DNA of 64,000 bases from Isoetes taiwanensis (GCA_021234155.1 JAJEKV010000046.1:6081012-6145011); one strand, 5' to 3'; counted from the first letter of the stretch, positions 34,035 through 46,888 are shown. Made by a program: numbers and translations. The notes: generated from the sequence alone by a model not told the origin.

Positions 34035-36717
34035 CTCCTACCATTTCTTCACCAGAACTTGCCCGAATGATTCCCAACCTGTTGTATAGCAATCTTTAGG
34101 TAATCCAGCCACGTTCAAACACTTGAACTAGTCTTCAAATTCCCATTTTGACCTCAGTATAGACTAGAGTTGCCCAACCCCAGGAATTTTCCAAGTCAGG
34201 CGAGAATTCAAGCATAAGGTTTTGGAGAATTCAAGCATAAGGTTTTGGCATATTTAGGCCGTTGACTTCATTTAATAAGCCTCCTGGGTGATTTCTGTCA
34301 GAATTGAAGCATGAATATCCGTCTGTTTAGTTAGGGTTAAAGCTAGAAAGGGTGAGTGGGCTTCAATAATCTGGCCGAAATAAGAAAGGGTAGGAATCAG
34401 AAAGGGCCGAAATCAATATAAGTTGAGGTCTTTGGAGCTTGATTAGGTTATAAATCCATGCCTTTGGTCCATGGAGCTTGATTAGGTTATAAATCCATGC
34501 CTTTGTTCCACCATCCGGAAGTATAGTGCAGGAGCTATAGTGCTGGGCAGCAGGTAAGCGGAAGAGCATTGGATTCCAGTTGCGGTTCGATTCCCCAAGC
34601 CATGTTGGAAAGTTATGTTTGATGTGATGTATGATTGCTGTGTTGTTGTATGCTTGCTGAGAGAAGATAACCATTGGACTGGAGCTTGTTAAATCCCCCT
34701 TACAAATTGGGTCAACATGCGGCTGTTTGAACCCATCTTGACTTTGAGCGGACGGATCATTTGGATGCACAGGGAATATTCCCCCAAATGTGTTATGATC
34801 TAGTGACCACAAAAATTCAAAATACACCCCAAACAATAATACAACACAGGGAATATTCTGCTGTTGATGTGAGATTATTGCTGGTAGAAGCTGTTGTTTT
34901 GCTTCGAGTTAACAGGTTGGGATTTTTTATTTCGAGCATCTTTACTAAGCTTCCCCTGACTGCGTCGGCCAGACAAATCCCTTCTTGCAGGGTTCACCGG
35001 CTGAATGAATCAATGCTTCTCTATTTATCTATTGTATTTCTCCATTTATCCTTCTTCTATGGTTAATCCCTTTAGCAACTACATAAGAGAAAGCTACCTC
35101 ATAAATCTCATACCATTAGGAACCGGAGATGGTGCAAGAAGCTCCAAGGTCCTCGTGATGTCAAGATTTTCCGGAGATGGCTTTCTGTACGTAAATGTCC
35201 TTATTTTTTTCTCCTTCATGTTTTTCATTCATGTTTTGCAATAAAATTTCGACAGACTAGGCAAGGTGGGCAAAGATTTTTTATTCAAACAAAGATTTTC
35301 TTCTGCCAAACTGATGCTAATAGTAAAAAGTTCTTTGCCTGGAGTCTCCCCAATATTGGTTTTATAAATGCCATGATTGTAAAATCAGAGATATCCTCCA
35401 AATTATCAAAGATCAAAGTTAAGTTGATCTTTTTGTGATTTTAGATATGCATACCTCTGTTTGAGTTGTATTATTTCCAATCTCTTGTACACGATTGGAC
35501 CATTCCTATCTCTTCTGCAATACATGGACAAGTATGATATGCAATCTATATTATGAATAAGTCAAGATATGCAATCTATATTATGAATAGGTCAAGATAT
35601 GCCACATCAAGATATGATAAAGTGCGATTTGATTAAATTTAAAAAAAAAACAAGTTGTTGCAATACTCTTCCTATGAAAGTCTTATCCAGAATTGAAGCT
35701 TGAATGATCTGCTCGCTTCTAAACATATCTTCTAACACTGAATTGCATTTGATTTGAGATCAGAGGTAAGGAATCGAAGGATGCTTAATAGAACCAGAAA
35801 CTTGCTCGGACTTGGCTAGCACTTTGCCTGGGACTACAAAATGGCATTGTTGCTTCCCAGAATAAAAAGAGTTTGAATCTCTACTCTTGGTTCACCATAG
35901 CCAGGAACTTGTGAAGCTCCTACACCAGTAGATAGGCTTGTGCCATGATTAGAGATTGACAGTTACCAATGGACTAAACAAAAATTCAACTTACAAAAGA
36001 TTTGGTTGAATGAATTTGCATTGAAACAGTTAGAGATATATAAGTAGTCTCTTGCTTTTGCCCGATTCTCTGATCTGGGTTCATGGGCCAGTCTGCTTAC
36101 TTGAATGCCCCATAGTGTTTGACATTAGCTGCATGGAATGCTACAGAATTTTACACCACTAGAATGTGACTTTAGTGTAGATCTTGGCATGGAATCGATG
36201 TTGCACCTTTGTATCATATCAACCTTGCAAAAGACAAGGACACGTTATAATCAAATAATTGCCAGCAACCCTACTGCCTATGGACGTTGTGTGCAGCTAC
36301 TTGTGGACCTCGTGTGAAGCCTTTAGAAAAAGCAGGCTTGCAAACTCATGAAAGGTGGAATTAAGATCTATCAAGGAAAAACTTATTTGGTATGTTTCCT
36401 TCATGAATTTTCAGCAAATATATTTGACAACAATATATACGACGAGGCATCTCCTGGATCCAAAAGAAATGTTATGTGCTCTGTATTGTAATATTGCAAA
36501 TCAGCTCTGTATCCCATAAAGCCTCTTTCATAAAGCAGTTGGATTTCCCACTCCAAATGTTGAGCAAATGCCCCACAGATATTGATTGTGAATACATATA
36601 GTAGGACAAAGTTGCAGAGGCTCTGGATTTTTTCCATTGGATGCCTGATATGGTTGCCAATATACCAGCAATTTGTGTTGGGAATAACAACTCCTAGATG
36701 CATGGATCCATCGTATA
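34035..36717. other. No protein gene; tRNA-like element and tandem duplications
   Basis: 34437-34508 holds two copies of a ~40-bp unit (ggagcttgattaggttataa..). 35536-35606 is a 30-bp unit (gatatgcaatctatattatg..) repeated. The rest is AT-rich without convincing frames, and neither the missing 3' LTR nor the rest of the minus-strand gypsy element is seen here. Confidence 0.45.
34536..34605 (+). repeat. tRNA-like sequence (SINE head or tRNA relic)
   Basis: tgggcagcaggtaagcgg (box A-like), gattccag (anticodon-loop-like, CCA) and tgcggttcgattcccca (T-arm with box B ggttcgattcc) come in the right order and near-tRNA spacing. The acceptor stem does not close, so a functional tRNA is unlikely. Confidence 0.45.
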
Positions 36718-37195
36718 TGTTATGAACATGTTAAGATACATGGGGCAAAGGTAAACTAAATTAAAAATCCTTAGCTATGTAAACAAATCCCTCATTTAAG
36801 AGGTGAGGTGGCATGGCCCGATTGGGTGGCCAAGCCAACAGCCATGGGGCTGGGCTGTGGCACAGGCAGCCCTCTGGATCCACTAAATCAGAGATCGATT
36901 TGATCCCAGAAGGGATCTAGAAGCTAGGAGAGGGATCGATTTGGCCAAATAGGCCCTTGGGCTTCAGGGGGAGCCCTTCATATCCCAGTTTGGGGCTATG
37001 TATATAAGACCCATATTCTCTTGAAGTGGGCAGCCTGCTGTAAGCAAGTTCTTGGGCAAATCTCTGATTGCAAACATCAATCTAAGTCTTCAGGGAAGAC
37101 TGCAACACCGTGGGGGGATCAGGGATCCCGAGAGCTGAGGAGGAAGGTGTAGATTGATGCGCTTTGTGGCATCTTTGAAGCCAAGATCCATTACA
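36718..37195 (+). mobile_element. 5' LTR of Ty3/gypsy chromovirus
   Basis: The 478-bp direct repeat of 42386-42976 starts TGTTATGAACATG and ends ...CCATTACA next to the primer binding site ttggtatcagagcc (37196-37209). The two LTRs are very similar, which indicates a fairly recent insertion. No convincing target duplication was found. Confidence 0.9.
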
Positions 37196-38600
37196 TTGGT
37201 ATCAGAGCCTGAGTTTGAGGCTGATATGGAGAGGGAAATCATGGCAGAAGATCCCCTCATGGGTCTGGCTTCCCTTATCCCAGAAGAAGGAGAAGACCTT
37301 CTTGATGATCTTGCTCCTACGGAAGAAGAAGTAAGGGAATTAGATGAACTCACCTCCAAATTCCGTCAGGAAGGAATAGATAATCAGTAAATGCATGATC
37401 AAGACGAAGAATTTGCAGCCCAGGAATCCCCATTCACACCGAGGATCCCGATCCCTTCAATTTTCAAGGGGAATTGGATTATGCCAAAGCAAGAATCCGT
37501 GAATTGATGGGGCAAGTTGCAGAAACAAAAATTGAGCAAGCACATACTAGTCAATTGCTCAAGAGCTTGCAACTCCAAATAACCAAGCAAGCTAATGAAG
37601 CAGCAAAAAGAGAGAAGAAGTTATTTGATACCATCGCCCGGTTATTGGCAAGGGGCCCAGGGGGCACTAATGCAAATGGGTGACCTAACCAGGCTCAGGG
37701 AGCCCGAGTTAACCAGGCTCAGGGAGCCCGAGGAAAGGTCTTAACCCAAGCAACCTCCTCTCATGTAAACCCAACTGCTATTGCAAACCAGACTAGCCAA
37801 GCTCAAGGGACTATGGCCAGGACGATGGATGCAAATCCCACTGAGGGAGTAGAAGTCCTGGCAAACTTATCCCTTGAGAAGGTTAAGGGGCTAGAAAAGA
37901 GGGATCATCCTGAATTCTGTGGCACTAAGTCAGCAGAACAAGCCATTCAATGGCTTAAATGGTTAGAGACCTATTTTCGAGCCACCAAGAAGGGAGATGC
38001 AGCCAGGGTGCTACATGCTGCTCTTCAGAAGGGGCTGCTGCTTCTTGGTGGGGGGTCCTCATGGGTAGAGGAGTAGAGATAAATAGTTGGGCAGACTATT
38101 GCAAATTCTTTAAGCAAAAATACACCCCTCACCATGACGAACATCATGCACTGATCCAGCTCAAAAGCATCAGACAAACGGGCGCCTTACAGCAATACAT
38201 CAACACTTTGAGAGGTGTATTTGCAAGGATCAAAGAAATGCCAGCATGGATGCAAGTTAGTTATTTTGAAGATGGGCTTAAAGATCGTAGCCTTAGGGCA
38301 CACATCAGGCAGGTAAATCCAGGGGATTTTGGGTCTGCAGTGTCCCTAGTACGCACATTAGCAAGCTCCCCAAGAGAAGAAGGGGAGGAAGAGAGCAAGA
38401 AAGCTCGTCGCTTCCAAGAATGGACGCAAAGAAAACTTGAAAATAAGCAAGGAGGGCCGAATAAAAGGGCTAGAGTAGCCCAAGTTAACCCCTTCAGGGA
38501 AGAAGTCCACTAAGCCATTTGATTGTTACAATTGCCGTGCAAAGGGGCATATGGCCAGGGAATGCCAAAAACCCATAAGGACAAGAAGGCGATGGCCGCT
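37196..38600 (+). pseudogene. gag of Ty3/gypsy chromovirus, frameshifted
   Basis: After the primer site, an acidic N-terminal part (MAEDPLMGLASLIPEEGED, about 37243) is followed by a coiled-coil stretch. The retrotransposon gag domain follows (GLEKRDHPEFCGTKSAEQA, then FKQKYTPHHDEHHALIQLKS, YINTLRGVFARI). A CCHC zinc knuckle at 38530-38571 (CYNCRAKGHMAREC) binds RNA in this family. There are frame changes around 37385, 37680, 38040 and just before the knuckle, so no continuous gag can be made. Confidence 0.85.
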
Positions 38601-41498
38601 ACAACCAGGCAAGTTGAAGGGGGAACCAAGCAACTCTCTGCCATAGCTCGGGGAGAGCCCAGTTCGGTAAGTAAGGAAGATAACTTTGCCGGGAAAGTTA
38701 TCCGTTTACTTGGAAAAATAAATAATATAAATGTTATTGTTCTTGTTGACTCCAGGAGTACTGACAATTTCATTTCAGCAGACTTAGCACAAGAACTAAA
38801 GATGGAATTGGTTGACGTGGCACCATACGAAATTGAGACTGAAGCTGGGAAACAGATTCAACATTGGAGCCACGGGGTGGCTGGTGTGCACTTGACCATT
38901 GGGGACTATGAGGAAACAATGAGTTTTGACTTAGCAAAACTGACCAGATTTGATGTGGTACTGGGTATCAAATGGCTTTAAATGGTTAATCCTCCTATTG
39001 ATTGGAAAAAATACTTGTTAGTTATTTCTAGAGGAGGGAAGGAAATTACCCTTCATGGTACTCCTTATGTAGTTTCCCCCAAGTTAATAACGGCTATGCA
39101 AGCCAAACGTTGTTTCCGTTCCAACATTAATGAAAAATATCTTGTCTATGTTTTTGACTCCCCCATAGATTCAATGCAAATAAATGCTATGGACAAGGAT
39201 AACAAGCTTGAGAGTTTGCTTAATAAATATAGGGATGTGTTCCCAGAAGAACTCCCGGAAGGAGTACGATTGAGAGAAATCTCCCACGAGATAGACTTGG
39301 AGCCAGGGACTAAGCCAGTGGGCCAGGGCGCCATATAGACTTAGCCCCCTGGAGCAAGAAGAGGTCAAAAAACAAATTCAAGGATTACTCCAAAAGGGTT
39401 TTATAAGGCCTAGTAAGTCACCATTTGGGGCGCCGGTTATTTTTGTAAAGAAAAAGGATGGGAACATGCGCATGTGTATCGATTATAGGGCTTTGAATAA
39501 AGCCACTATTAAAGATCGCGACCCAATGCCTAGAATTGATGATATTATGGATCGATTGGTGGGAGCAAAATATTTCTCCAAGATCGACCTAAGAAGTGGA
39601 TATCATCAAATTAGCATTAGGGACCCAAAATGACCTTTCGAACCAACCAAGGGCATTTTGAATTTGTGTCATGCCCTTTGGATTAACAAATGCTCCAGCC
39701 ACGTTTATGCGGTTGATGAACACTGTTTTTCAAGGGTATCTAGACAAATTTATCCAAATATTCCTGGACGATATTCTGATTTACTCAAGGAGTAAAGAGA
39801 AGCATTTGGAACACTTGGAAAAGGTATTGATGATGCTCCGGGAGCACAAACTTTATGCCAAAATTTCCAAATGTGAATTTCTAAAACAAGAAGCAGCATA
39901 CCTGGGACACATAGTCTCGGAAAAGGGTTTGGCCCCAGATCCAGACAAAGTATGAGCCATAAAGGGAATGGCCAGAACTTATAAATGTTCCCGATGTAAG
40001 GAGTTTTCTAGGCTTAGCCACTTATTATAGGAAATTCATTCCCAAGTTTTCAAAGGTGGCTACCCCCCTTACAGACCTACTTAAGAAAGGGCAACCCTTT
40101 GTGTGAGGGAAGGAACAAAAGATATCCTTTGAACGAATCAAGGGTTTACTTTCAAGTGAACCAATCCTAAAAATTCCGGATTTAAATTTGCCCTTTGAAG
40201 TTTATACTGACGCATGTGGACAAGCTTTGGGAGCAGTTCTAATGCAACAAGGACATTGGGACGCATTTATGTTCCCTTATTAGAGAATCTTAGGAAGGAG
40301 ATTCTGTACAGGTTCGATAATACCCCGCAAGCAGGGCACGGGGGGAGTGGAAGACATACGAATTGATTAAAAGACAATTCTTTGGCCTGGTATGAAACAA
40401 GATGTAAAATCTTATGTATCGCAGTGCTCGGTATGTCAGGCGATAAGAACGGATCATGGCAAAATGCCAGGATTATTACAACCGTTGCCCATACCTTTGG
40501 AAAGGTGGGAATGCATAAGTATGGATTTCATAGTTGCACTCCCACGTTCCAATCGACAACACACCCAAGTGCTAGTGATGGTCGATTGTCTGACAAAGTA
40601 TGCAAAGTTTTTAGCATTACGAGGTGATGCTACTGGACATGATGTGGCCAAAGAGTACCTACGGGTTGTGTACCCTATGTTTGGTCTGCCACGAACAATT
40701 GTAAGCGATCGAGACTCTAAATTCACAGGGCACTTTTGGAAAGATTTCATGAAAGGGCTAGGAGTAAGCCTCAGTTGGAAACCACCCCCAAACCGATGGA
40801 CAAACCGAACGCATTAACATGATCCTGGAGGATATGTTAAGAAGTTTTGTGTTTGAAAAATAGTCCAAGTGGAAGGAATATTTGCCCTTTGTAGAGTTCG
40901 CTTACAACAACGCATACCACACAGGAACCAAAATGAGCCCCTTTATGGCAATGATGGTAGAAATTCAAGATCATATACTGGGACTAATCAAGCCTTGAAA
41001 ACTGATGCGGCTATCCATATGTTGGAAGATATGCAAGCCATATTATATCAGTGTAGGGCAAACTTAAAGAAGGCTCAAGATCGAGCCAGACTAAATGCCA
41101 ACAAACATCGTAGAGAGGTAACCTTCAAGGAAGGTGAGTATGCATTCTTACGAATAGTCTACCCCTCGGCACTCAAGGTCGGGACCTTGAAGCCACTGGT
41201 CAAGAGAAAGATTCCCAAATTGACGCCCCGATATGCTGGACCCTTCAAAGTGTTAAGAAGGATCAATAAGACAACATATGAGTTGGAGCTTCCAGATGGA
41301 ATAGGAGTGCATCCTATATTCCATGTAAGCCAACTCAAAATATTGTCCATGGACAATGTAATTGCTCCAGCGACAATACCCCTAGCCCTTAGCTCTGAGG
41401 TAACTCCTGAGGTGATTCTAGACACTCGCATTCGGAAGCTACGCAATAGAGATATTGCAGAGTACTTGATCTTATGGCGAGGTCAATCACTCTCCGAG
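38601..41498 (+). pseudogene. pol of Ty3/gypsy chromovirus (PR-RT-RH-IN-chromodomain), frameshifted
   Basis: Order of domains: aspartic protease with VLVDSRST at 38742-38765, where the usual DSG/DTG has become DSR; reverse transcriptase ([49 protein letters not shown], the metal-binding FLDDILIYS at about 39760); RNase H (VYTDACGQALGAVLMQQ, about 40200); integrase (CSVCQAIRTDHGKM, MDFIVALPRS, IVSDRDSKFTG, with the region after WKPPP damaged). The C-terminal PRYAGPFKVLRRI part leads into a chromodomain (PEVILDTRIRK, YLILWRGQSLSEA). Stops and shifts occur at about 39337, 39630, 39953, 40105 and 40810. The PR-RT-RH-IN order and the chromodomain place it among chromoviruses. Confidence 0.9.
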
Positions 41499-41499
41499 G

Positions 41500-42011
41500 C
41501 AGTGTGAGAAATTCAACTTATTTATTGTATTTCTTATGACACGCTTTTTAAAATTGAATGTGTCAATTGACACACTTCCAAATTTTTTATGTCTCATTTG
41601 ACGCGTTGTGAACACCATTAACACACTTTTTTTGCTGTTATCAAATGAAAAAAATAATTTGAAATTCTACAACAAAAAAATTACAATATGAATTTTGCTA
41701 TGAAAGATAAGTTTATATAAATATAAGGAAAATGAAAAAATCTATTGAATATTAATTCTTCTTGCATTATTAAGTATACACATACATTAAGCCTTGTACA
41801 AACAACTCTTGTGTATTTGGGGCTCTAATGTTTTTTTGACACACTTAATATTCTTAAGTGTCAAATGACACATTTAAAAATTTTTAAAGTCTCTTTTGAC
41901 GCATTTTATCAAACTATAAATTCTCTTTTGACACATTTTCTCTACGGAAGATGTCTCTTTGACACATTTTTTTGCTTTTGACACCCTCTGGGGTGTCAAA
42001 TTCCCACACTG
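41500..42011. mobile_element. Nonautonomous hAT-type element in the gypsy chromodomain
   Basis: The termini CAGTGTGAGAAATT and AATTCCCACACTG are near-perfect inverted repeats starting CAGTG, as in hAT elements. An 8-bp target duplication ctccgagg lies at 41492-41499 and 42012-42019, as expected for hAT. The inside (512 bp, AT-rich) has no ORF but many copies of tgacaca/tgtgtca-type subterminal motifs (for example 41572, 41830-41995). Removing the element and one target copy restores an uninterrupted chromodomain reading (SLSEA followed by TWESEEY). Confidence 0.95.
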
Positions 42012-42095
42012 CTCCGAGGCCACATGGGAGAGTGAAGAGTACGTGCAGCAAAACCCTCATTTAACTCAAAATCCGTGGAGGCCACGGAAAGATTA
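42012..42095 (+). pseudogene. End of gypsy chromodomain after hAT insertion
   Basis: The last codons of pol continue from SLSEA as TWESEEYVQQNP to a TAG stop at about 42093. The W-E pair here is the usual chromodomain aromatic/acidic signature. Confidence 0.8.
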
Positions 42096-42179
42096 GCTGA
42101 GTCAACATGAGGTTAGTTACCTAGTACAATAAATTAAGGGCTTGCACCAGGGATGGCAAGTAAGGACGTCCGCAAACTA

Positions 42180-42345
42180 TGAGCTACGAAACCATGGTCA
42201 CGAGGTGACCTGGGAAACGGGTTTCTGAAGGGACTAGATGACGAGACCATGGTCATGAGGTGGCCCGGGGAACGGGTTTCTGAAGGGACTAGATGACGAA
42301 ACTATGGTCACGAGGTGACCCAAGGAACGGGTTTCGAAATACACT
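42180..42345 (+). repeat. Tandem ~56-bp repeats before the polypurine tract
   Basis: Three units of the type 'gac.a.accatggtcacgaggtg' followed by 'ggaacgggtttctgaaggg' lie between pol and the 3' LTR. Such arrays are common in untranslated 3' regions of chromoviruses. Confidence 0.85.
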
Positions 42346-42369
42346 CCCACAATCCGTGGGACCAAGGAT

Positions 42370-42385
42370 TTGAAAGGGGGAGGTA
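42370..42385 (+). promoter_or_regulatory. Polypurine tract of gypsy chromovirus
   Basis: gaaagggggaggta directly precedes the 3' LTR start TGTTATG and should prime plus-strand synthesis. Confidence 0.85.
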
Positions 42386-42976
42386 TGTTATGAACATGTT
42401 AAGATACATGAGGCAAAGGTAAACTAAATTAAAAATCCTTAGCTATGCAAACAAATCCCTCATTTTTTTTTGTTTTTTTTTTATGCAAACAAATCCCTCA
42501 TTAAGAGGTGAGGTGGCATGGCCCGATTGGATGGCCAAGCCAACAGCCATGGGGTTGGGCTGTGGCACAGGCACCTCACGGATCCACCAAATCAGAGATC
42601 GATTTGATCCCAGGAGGGATCTAGAAGCCAGGAGAGGGATCGATTTGGCCAAATAGGCCTTTGGGCTTCAGGGGGAGCCCTTCATATCCCAGTTTGGGGC
42701 TATGTATATAAGACCCATATTCTCTTGAAGTGGGCAGCCTGCTGTAAGCAAGTTTTTGGGCAAATCTTTGATTGCAAACATCAATCTAAGTCTTCAGGGA
42801 AGACTGCAACACTGTGCGGGGATCAGGGATCCCCAGGGCTAAGGAGGAAGGTGTAGATTGCAAACATCAATCTAAGTCTTCAGGGAAGACTGCAACACCG
42901 TGCGGGGATCAGGGATCCCCAGGGCTGAGGAGGAAGGTGTAGATTGATGCGCTTTGTGGCATCTTTGAAGCCGAGA
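42386..42976 (+). mobile_element. 3' LTR of Ty3/gypsy chromovirus
   Basis: It matches the 5' LTR but is longer. It has a T-rich insertion with a duplicated 'atgcaaacaaatccctcatt' unit (about 42445-42500) and an ~84-bp duplication of 'attgcaaacatcaatctaag...' (about 42770-42945). Its last bases are lost where a foldback element begins. Confidence 0.9.
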
Positions 42977-43406
42977 TAACAACCAACACATCATCAACAT
43001 TAATTAACATTGCATCCAACATATTTAAATTAACATCCCCCTAAAACCCCCTTTGGTTTGGGTGCATATTCACACGGGGGTTACTCCGGGCAACGAGAGC
43101 TGTCGGATGGGTATATTTGCCCTTTATTCCAAGATCTGGACCGTATATAGCAATCCTCGTTTGTGGGGTATGCATGTACAAGTTTTTGTATACTGTATAT
43201 TGAGATTTGTGAAATACTATAAGGTTTGAAAGAATGTACTTAATGATGTTAATTTTATACATGTATTCTAAATTTTTAGGGGCTCTCGCTGCCCTACGTA
43301 ACCCCCCGTGTGAATATGCACCCAAACCAAAGGGGATTTTAGGGGGATGTTAATTTAAATATGTTGGATGCAATGTTAATTAATGTTGATGATGTGTTGG
43401 TTGTTA
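42977..43406. mobile_element. 430-bp foldback MITE with ~125-bp inverted arms
   Basis: The left arm 42977-43101 and right arm 43282-43406 are reverse complements with about 95% identity (taacaaccaacacatcatca ... and its mirror). They enclose a ~180-bp unique centre with no coding capacity. A TA at the borders may be the target duplication, but the superfamily cannot be fixed. It sits exactly at the end of the 3' LTR. Confidence 0.9.
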
Positions 43407-46400
43407 TTATGCTATATATGGGCCCTAATTAAGGCCTTCGGGCACTAAGGATGGCATAACTTCACGTACCAATTTTACAAACACTTACGCATGTAATAAC
43501 ATTAGAAACACTTGTGCATGTAATCTAATTACAGGAAGAAGCCTAGACAGCAAACCCAAATTTTATAGAGCCATCGGATAACTAGGTGCAGTGGCCAAGC
43601 TGTCAGCAATGAAAGTGCCCAAAAATCATTACAACAAAATAAAAGCAAAAAGAAAAGGGAGGTAGAATAAATGTTTGGAAAATAGAAGACATTCTTCTCT
43701 ATTGCAAGCATATCATAAAATGGTTTCTCATATTAATCCAGAAGAAATAATCAAATTTTACTATATTTGAGTTTGTTGTCAAAATAACCCTACCTCTTTG
43801 CTATATAATGGGTGCCGATTGTATATGATGCTAATGTAGTTCACATTAGCAAAACGCCTGAGGACATCTTTTGAAAAAGTTTCATGAGATCATACATTAA
43901 TGTGCCCGTTAAGTACAACACCCTAATGTGAAAGAATCACTCTTGTTGTAGCCTATCACAGTCTCAATTCACTTACACTAACTTCACGGAGTTGAGCAAG
44001 AGGCCATTTTCAACAAGAACTTAACACGTAGTAAATCGTTTGGCCTTGAAATCGCAAATGGAAGAACAAGCCTTGTCCCCATAATGCTAATATCTTGTTT
44101 GGTCAGAAAAAAAAAAAATGTTCTTAGCAATGAAGAATAACGAAGGATAGCTACATCTTATTTAATAGCATCAAATCACCAATGCAATGCTTAGTTACCA
44201 TACAATTATTGCGACAAATTAGTATAACCAGGAAGCAACATAACCATAACCAGGAAGCAACATGGTGCAGCGCCTGGTTACTGCAGCTGAAATAATGTTT
44301 GGAATATTAAGATACCTGCATGAAGCTTAACACAAGTAGGATTGCCAGGACTTCTGAAGACTTAAAATCGCAGCATATAATTTCTTATAAGCAACTAGAG
44401 CATCACGACATATAATCCCTAAATAGTGGTCATTCAGCCATTATTACCAACAACGATGCAATTCAACAAATATTCTAAACATAATAAGACTTGCCCATCA
44501 CTAGCTTACCAGTTCTTCATCTCTGTTCCGTTTTACTTTTCATAGTTCAATCAATAAAATGTCCCTTGATTTGAAGTTGATGACCCGTCTCGCAAAAAGC
44601 ACAAGAGACGATGAGATATGTTCCCTTCCCCGATTTTGCTTAAAGTTACGTAAGATAATAATACGAATGCTCCGATTACCGTAATAGAGGGTTCATATTT
44701 CCACCGCAACCACATTACGGCCCGTTTTAGGCATGGATAGGTGGCCAAGCAAAGATTCGTGAATCCATGAATCGACACGCTTTGCATCGAAAACTTAGGG
44801 CAGACCATGAGCTGGGTGAATCCATGAATCTGACACGCTTGCGCATTTAAACTTAGGGCGTACCATGAGTCAAGGGCAGCCATGATCAAAGCAGCTACCG
44901 ACCACAAGCATGGTCCGAGGGAACACGACCGCAGATTGTGTTTTTACCAATTGTCTAAATGTTAGGGTTTGCCCCTTCCATAAAACTCTAGGCTTCACCA
45001 AGAATCGAACAATTTTTTTTTTTCTCCCAAGCCACTTACTATTAGCGACAAATGTATGAGGCACTGACTTGACGCAGGCCAGGTGTAAGGCCTAAGATAT
45101 CTAGAGACTGCTTATTATGGTTTTCCTGACATGGATTTGCACGGCTTAAAGCTTCATTTTCCCTATACACGAATTTGAAGAAGAAGAGGAGCTATGGTCA
45201 CGGGCACCTCCTTGTTTCTTTGCTGGCCTCCTTGGCACAGAGCCGGGCCAGTCTGCCATAGAACCCTAAACAGAGAACCAAATGAAATGCTTGTTCAGAT
45301 ATGCTTCCACTCCATATCTGGTAACACAACATTAATTTTTTGCAAGAATGCCCTGAAATGCTATCCACGAGGCTTGCATGTTCAGCCCCTAAAATAAAAA
45401 GAGGGCTTTTGTTGTGAGCCCTTGGATGTTGGACCATTGACCATTGAAAAAAAAAAAGAGGCTAAATCAACGACTAAGAAATAGTGCACTCTAGATGTAC
45501 GCATTAGTACATCCATTTGAATACGCCATGAAATCTTAGGAAAACCTTTGTGAAAAGCGTACAAAAACACAAAAAAAAAACCCCTGTTATTATGCTACAT
45601 ATTCTTTCTCCTCTTTCTCCTAGGAGGATGTTCTAGATGACAAAGAATTCATGGGGTTCAGACAGTAAAATCTCCAGTAGAAGTTAACAATTCATTATTT
45701 CTTTCTCATTTCGTCATCTGAATTCTTGGCATGCAAAGTAAGTGGATGATCAGCCCACGCGTGCTTTTTATTGCAGGTTCATGTTACCAAAAGAGGTCAA
45801 GTGAGAACAAGAACCTCAAGTGGAAAAACTGTTGCTGTTATGGATAAGCTGCAAATCCTTGGCGAGGCCTTTCTCTTAAATGAACAAGCCACCAGTTTGT
45901 GGACCTTGGCGAGACCTTTCTCTTAAATAAACAAGCCACCAGTTTGTGGATCTACGTTGCTTCATCTGATAATGTAATGCTTTAGTATAGTCAAATTCCT
46001 ATAAACCTAGTAGTCTGCATTTTGTATATGGATAACTTAAAAATTGTTTTTCTGCTGCTTGCCCCATAGCGTACCTATGAAACTACGTTGAAAATATTGT
46101 TCAGCACTAAGCTCTACTGCTTTTTCTTCGATCAGGAACACCCTCGATGATAATGCGTCAACAATGAGTGTTGCTTCTGTTTGTAATGTTAAATGTTTCT
46201 TATTTGTATACATGAAACCTAGGCTTCATTTCCGATAAAGGAAAACGGAATCTAGATTAGCATTCATGCATCGGCACCATTCATGCTGCATTCTATCGCT
46301 GAACCATCACCATGTATCTTATGTCTTACTTATTTATACAATGCTGCAAAAACCACAGACAACTTCTTCAATATAGTAGTGTCTACTTGACCATGCACCG

Positions 46401-46734
46401 GGCTTTACATATTTGATCATCTAATAGGACCTCAAAAAGTTGTAAGCAAGTTTGTCCAGCGATTGAAGTTGCTTGTGCACTCGACCATAGAAAGTGCACT
46501 CGACCATAGAAAGGGTTCTGTGCAGCCTTTTAATTGCATAAACCATGTTGAGTTGTTGCTATAAAACAAAATTTCCTATAAGAATACAACACCTTGCAAG
46601 TAACTACCTCTATGCATCCATAACATGTATATGCGATACCATTAATTTACCATTGTAAAATACAACTATGTTCTAGATGCAACCAATACCTTAATCAAGC
46701 AACTAGTAGATGGAAAAAATGTTGCATGTGTTTG
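43407..46734. other. Intergenic with several short tandem duplications, no gene seen
   Basis: 44748-44880 holds two diverged ~60-bp units (gtgaatccatgaatc.gacacgc). 45858-45955 is a ~49-bp unit twice (accttggcgaga/gcctttctctta). 46478-46516 is a 20-bp unit twice (gtgcactcgaccatagaaag). The long frames here have no recognisable content. Confidence 0.45.
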
Positions 46735-46880
46735 TAACATTTTTGGGTTGCCCCTAGGGGGGCAAACCCTCGTTTATGTGGGTATGTGGGCATATCCAGG
46801 TATATGCCAGCATATGCTGGTGACTGCTCCAAACTGGCTGTTGCCTGTAAACTCTCGGTCATCCAGCCCCATTCCTTCGC
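46735..46880 (+). repeat. Hairpin-headed dispersed repeat, copy 1
   Basis: gggttgcccctagg pairs with ggggcaaaccc. Then follow 'tatgtgggtatgtgggcatat', 'ccaggtatatgccagcatatgct' and 'actctcggtca'. The same order of elements occurs at 51135-51262. Confidence 0.65.
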
Positions 46881-46888
46881 AGGTGTGG

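Noticed and set aside
34536-34605. Functional tRNA gene
   Set aside because: T-arm and box B are good, but the acceptor stem and D-arm do not close and spacing is off.
40454-40750. Minus-strand ORF in the integrase region
   Set aside because: Shadow of the integrase frame on the plus strand.
44551-44907. 118-codon minus-strand ORF
   Set aside because: It covers a diverged tandem duplication (repeated HGFT) and has no recognisable domain.
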